Part shown: in pieces, positions 15,940 to 17,840 of the stretch
Layout of the letters: every line of letters starts with the position of its first letter
Numbering within the stretch: position 1 is the stretch's first letter
Assembly (NCBI GenBank): GCA_019751935.1
Contig: JAIEMR010000133.1
Location: 1-17,840, forward strand
DNA from: Alphaproteobacteria bacterium
Lineage (GTDB): Bacteria; Pseudomonadota; Alphaproteobacteria; Paracaedibacterales; CAIULA01
DNA: 17,840 nucleotides
Reading direction: 5' to 3'
The notes under the pieces: generated by a model
What the model was told of the DNA's origin: nothing
The model's database searches: none
What the model saw: only the letters and a program-made list of their open reading frames with translations
Position numbers and translations under genes: made by a program

Positions 15940-16140
15940 TTGGATCTAACAACCTTTCAATGGATAGAAGCAGTGGGAATAATATTTGGTATATTGTTTG
16001 CCATTGTAAGATTAATATTTTCTATCGGTGGCTACAAAACTAAAATTGATACTCTTTCAACAGATATGACAGAAATAAAAACAGACATGAAATCGCTTAG
16101 TAAGCTTATGTTAATTTCTCTCGCAGAAAGAAAAAAATAA
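15940..16140 (+). CDS. Small membrane protein with C-terminal coiled coil
   Basis: The 66-residue product has one transmembrane helix (about residues 10-30, AVGIIFGILFAIVRLIF) followed by a heptad pattern: I36, L39, M43, I46, M50, L53, M57 at strict 3-4 spacing. It should oligomerise next to the membrane. The start is TTG at 15940, with no strong ribosome binding site; a GTG further in (the V of AVGII) would remove part of the helix and is less likely. The stop overlaps the next ATG by 1 nt, indicating coupling. I do not recognise the family. The architecture is shared by XhlA/holin-associated proteins and by many small regulators, so no function is assigned. Confidence 0.55.
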   Translation: MDLTTFQWIEAVGIIFGILFAIVRLIFSIGGYKTKIDTLSTDMTEIKTDMKSLSKLMLISLAERKK

Positions 16141-16460
16141 TGAGTAACAGTGCAAACAGCCCTTTAGGTCTAACTACATATGATAGCGAAAAGCTCCATA
16201 AAAGTGGCCTTACCAATATATTTCAGCAAATAAAAGACGACCTTGTTGTTCGATTAGAAAAGAAATACTCACCAAAGACCAAATATGATACTCAAATATG
16301 GGCCATGGCAATTATGAATGAAGCAATCGATGAGGAAAAGTTTAACTCTTTTAAGAAATATTTATTTGAAAACGGTAAAAGCTGGGAACAGTTTTTAACC
16401 CCAGCTTCTATTTTACTAAGAGATTATTATTTAGAAAAACATAAGGAAATAACCGATTGA
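16140..16460 (+). CDS. Uncharacterised 106-aa protein
   Basis: The product is soluble, charged and mostly helical in composition, with YDSEKLHKSGLTNIFQQIKD, a central basic RLEKKYSPKTKYDTQ and an aromatic, acidic C-terminal half (SWEQFLTPASILLRDYYLEK). I see no signal peptide, membrane segment or catalytic motif and do not recognise the family. Its start overlaps the stop of the membrane/coiled-coil gene (TAATG), and AGAAAG precedes it, so the two are translated together and probably act together. It converges on the Ntn hydrolase gene, with only 17 bp between the two stops. The AT-rich codon use matches its neighbours in the module. Confidence 0.6.
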   Translation: MSNSANSPLGLTTYDSEKLHKSGLTNIFQQIKDDLVVRLEKKYSPKTKYDTQIWAMAIMNEAIDEEKFNSFKKYLFENGKSWEQFLTPASILLRDYYLEKHKEITD

Positions 16461-16477
16461 TTTACTTTTTAGCCTCA

Positions 16478-17236
16478 TCAAGTTTTTGGGGGCTGGGGTA
16501 TGAGATGAGAGGAATTAACATCTTTATCAAAAACATGTGAATACTGAGCAAAATACCTCAACGCTTCATCACAATTCGCCTGATGACTTGAAAGTTCATC
16601 TTCATGAAGTTTTCTGCAATAGTATTTATTTTCATTATCTTTTCGTATAACTGCTACATGGACAGGGCCATTGATACCCCCAGGATTCACTTGAATCGCT
16701 AAATTCAACGCCATAAGCGCTGAAAATATACCAACAGAAACTTCAGGCACTGTATTGCGTTTCCAAAACACATTTTTGATAAAACATAAAAATGGATTAG
16801 TAAGATAATGACCGCTGCCAATAGAACAAAATGGCATATCTTGATTTATCATCACGGGTTGAAAATTTTTCTCTGGCAAAAGAATCAAGCAATGTACTTC
16901 ATTATGAACAAAGCCAACGACAAAACTAGTCGGCACTTCTATAGGTAAGTTTGCTTGATGGGTACTTAAATATTCATTAAGCCCAGCCGTGCAAAGAGTT
17001 TTTACGATTTCCTCTGGTGTTTTAGCTTTTGATTGAGAGTCTAAAAAAGCCGCAAGAATACAACTCTTGTACCGCTGGCTAAAACCTAAGTCACCAGCAA
17101 AACCAATGACTAAATCGTTATTAACACATGTAATTTTTTCTGAATATGTCTGCTCAACCATACCATTTATTGTGAGTGCGCTATCAGCCGCTATTACAAT
17201 ACCATCACTACAATATATTCCGATAACAACCGTCAT
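16478..17236 (-). CDS. Proteasome-beta-like Ntn hydrolase
   Basis: The 252-residue product starts MTVVIGIYCSDGIVIAADSA. Removing Met exposes Thr1; Asp17 (in IAADS) and Lys33 (in SEKI) then fall at exactly the numbers used by proteasome beta subunits and HslV. VIGFAGD (43-49, Met numbering) and CSIGSGHYL (137-145) match the conserved glycine turn and GSG motifs, and GGINGPVHVAVI (186-197) resembles the late strand. No Asp166-Ser-Gly-Gly motif is recognisable. It is therefore a self-processing-type peptidase or amidohydrolase, probably cytoplasmic; its substrate is unknown. It is not HslV, CodX or Anbu by wording. The start overlaps the stop of the upstream winged-helix gene by 4 nt (ATGA), so the two are coupled and probably form one functional unit. 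Confidence 0.8.
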   Translation of the reverse strand: MTVVIGIYCSDGIVIAADSALTINGMVEQTYSEKITCVNNDLVIGFAGDLGFSQRYKSCILAAFLDSQSKAKTPEEIVKTLCTAGLNEYLSTHQANLPIEVPTSFVVGFVHNEVHCLILLPEKNFQPVMINQDMPFCSIGSGHYLTNPFLCFIKNVFWKRNTVPEVSVGIFSALMALNLAIQVNPGGINGPVHVAVIRKDNENKYYCRKLHEDELSSHQANCDEALRYFAQYSHVFDKDVNSSHLIPQPPKT

Positions 17237-17661
17237 TTTTCAAAAAACACACTATTAGATTTCATTTGAGGATAAGCATCATAAATTGCTGCAACTAACT
17301 CGCGAAAAGATAATCTCCTTACAAATTCTGACAATGTGTTTATGTAATTTAAAATATTGTCTTCTTGATTAGTAGCTATTTGATTTGCCTCGTTTTCTCC
17401 CTCTGGTGTAAGCTGATAAGAACGCAACGAAGGTTGGTTGTCATTAGATATACTGACTAAACCTTCATCCCGAAGTTTTTCCAAATTGATATATACATTT
17501 TTATCAAAAGGCCCATAGTCATATGGTTTGAAATTAAAAAATTGACCACCTACCATATTCCCAATATTTTCATCAATTAAAAAAAATAATTTTTGTATTT
17601 GCACAGGAGAAAACGCATGAGCACCCCTTAACCCTAATAACAATATGTCCTTTTTATCCAT
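17233..17661 (-). CDS. YwgA/Panacea-like winged-helix protein
   Basis: The 142-residue product contains FSPVQIQKLFFLID (17-30), then FFNFKPYDYGPFDKNVYINL (41-60) and LRDEGLV (63-69). This is the QKL...YGPF..xVY..LE.L...GLV pattern of YwgA-like proteins, which also resembles the Panacea (DUF4065, SocA antitoxin) fold. A Leu/Arg-rich C-terminal helical part ends in SFRELVAAIYDAYPQMKSNS. It is likely a soluble winged-helix adaptor or DNA-binding protein. It is the first gene of the operon and is coupled to the Ntn hydrolase by the ATGA overlap. SocA-type proteins serve as antitoxins or proteolytic adaptors; whether this one does is inference from fold resemblance and from its protease-like neighbour. 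Confidence 0.65.
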   Translation of the reverse strand: MDKKDILLLGLRGAHAFSPVQIQKLFFLIDENIGNMVGGQFFNFKPYDYGPFDKNVYINLEKLRDEGLVSISNDNQPSLRSYQLTPEGENEANQIATNQEDNILNYINTLSEFVRRLSFRELVAAIYDAYPQMKSNSVFFEK

Positions 17662-17675
17662 AGCTCATCTATCTC

Positions 17676-17704
17676 TTTATAAAACCAGAATTTGACTAGC
17701 ACAA
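17676..17704 (-). promoter_or_regulatory. Probable promoter of the winged-helix/Ntn hydrolase operon
   Basis: On the minus strand TTGTGC (17704-17699) and TATAAA (17681-17676) are 17 nt apart, a good sigma-70 arrangement. The -10 box ends 14 nt before the ATG, so the leader would be only a few nucleotides and the GAGATAGATGAG stretch would serve as a minimal ribosome binding region. Confidence 0.4.
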
Positions 17705-17725
17705 AAAGCAATTTTGCCTATTTGG

Positions 17726-17779
17726 CATTTACTTAAAAGCATTGTAAATGACAAAAACTTGCTTTTAAAGACAAGTTTT
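17726..17779. promoter_or_regulatory. Two adjacent perfect inverted repeats, possible operators or recombination core
   Basis: CATTTAC (17726-17732) and GTAAATG (17744-17750) form a perfect 7-bp inverted repeat around 11 nt. Next to it AAAACTTG (17754-17761) and CAAGTTTT (17772-17779) form a perfect 8-bp inverted repeat around 10 nt. They lie just upstream of the minus-strand promoter and just inside the TGNCCC repeats. Either regulator sites or an integrase core region would explain them. Confidence 0.35.
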
Positions 17780-17794
17780 AAGTTTGTTGATTGC

Positions 17795-17827
17795 TGCCCT
17801 CAACTGCCCCATGAGTGTCCCATGAAG
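17795..17827 (+). repeat. Triple TGNCCC tandem repeat, putative integrase arm site
   Basis: TGCCCTCAAC, TGCCCCATGAG and TGTCCCATGAA follow each other at 10-11 bp spacing. The last two units match the minus-strand site at 15813-15829 at 15 of 17 positions (17805-17821), in inverted orientation. Together the sites bracket the four-gene module. The interpretation as arm-type sites is inferred. Confidence 0.4.
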
Positions 17828-17840
17828 AAGAATTTTAAAC

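Noticed and set aside
17822..17840. ATG followed by Lys-Lys-Asn-Phe-Lys codons at the right edge
   Set aside because: Only six codons are visible, and the ATG lies within the TGNCCC repeat without a ribosome binding site.
1..17840. tRNA genes, rRNA or CRISPR arrays, especially a tRNA attachment site for the integrases
   Set aside because: No tRNA T-arm or cloverleaf-like stretch, rRNA segment or regularly spaced repeat array was seen by eye; a covariance search would be decisive.

Overview
The window looks like chromosomal DNA of a low-GC alphaproteobacterium. HslV carries the short N-terminal extension ending WYG before the catalytic TTIV that is usual in alphaproteobacteria. Short palindromic repeats are scattered through the spacers, and the decayed integrases and IS remnant resemble those of host-associated lineages such as Holosporales or Rickettsiales. 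That lineage is my inference from protein and repeat style; no rRNA or other marker gene is present.

Region 1 (1-1149, minus strand) is conserved housekeeping: the 5' part of hslU, running off the left edge, preceded by hslV. Together they make the HslVU ATP-dependent protease. Region 2 (1150-1446) is a divergent spacer with a 126-bp fold-back element and a plausible promoter facing right. Region 3 (1447-10446, plus strand) is a complete tripartite RND efflux system of MdtABC type: a membrane fusion protein with an exact RLS motif, two different RND pumps joined by ATGA overlaps, and a NodT-family outer-membrane lipoprotein.

Region 4 (10447-12851) is accessory: a dispersed palindromic repeat, a degenerate reading frame, a DUF1328 membrane peptide, and a 404-residue nuclease/phosphatase-fold protein that matches the CdtB toxin subunit motif by motif but carries about 100 extra residues and no signal peptide. 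A perfect palindrome lies just upstream of its start.

Region 5 (12852-15840) is a graveyard of mobile DNA on the minus strand: a frameshifted tyrosine recombinase, an HNH endonuclease tail, two small exported proteins, a 5'-truncated IS5-like transposase on the plus strand, and a second integrase cut short by the IS end.

Region 6 (15841-17840) is a compact module. Two overlapping small plus-strand genes (a membrane/coiled-coil peptide and an unknown 106-aa protein) face two overlapping minus-strand genes: a YwgA/Panacea-like winged-helix protein and a proteasome-beta-like Ntn hydrolase with Thr1, Asp17 and Lys33 in register. The module lies between oppositely oriented TGNCCC tandem repeats that resemble integrase arm sites. 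The Ntn hydrolase pair and the CdtB-like gene are the most interesting parts of the window. I see no tRNA, rRNA or CRISPR array.
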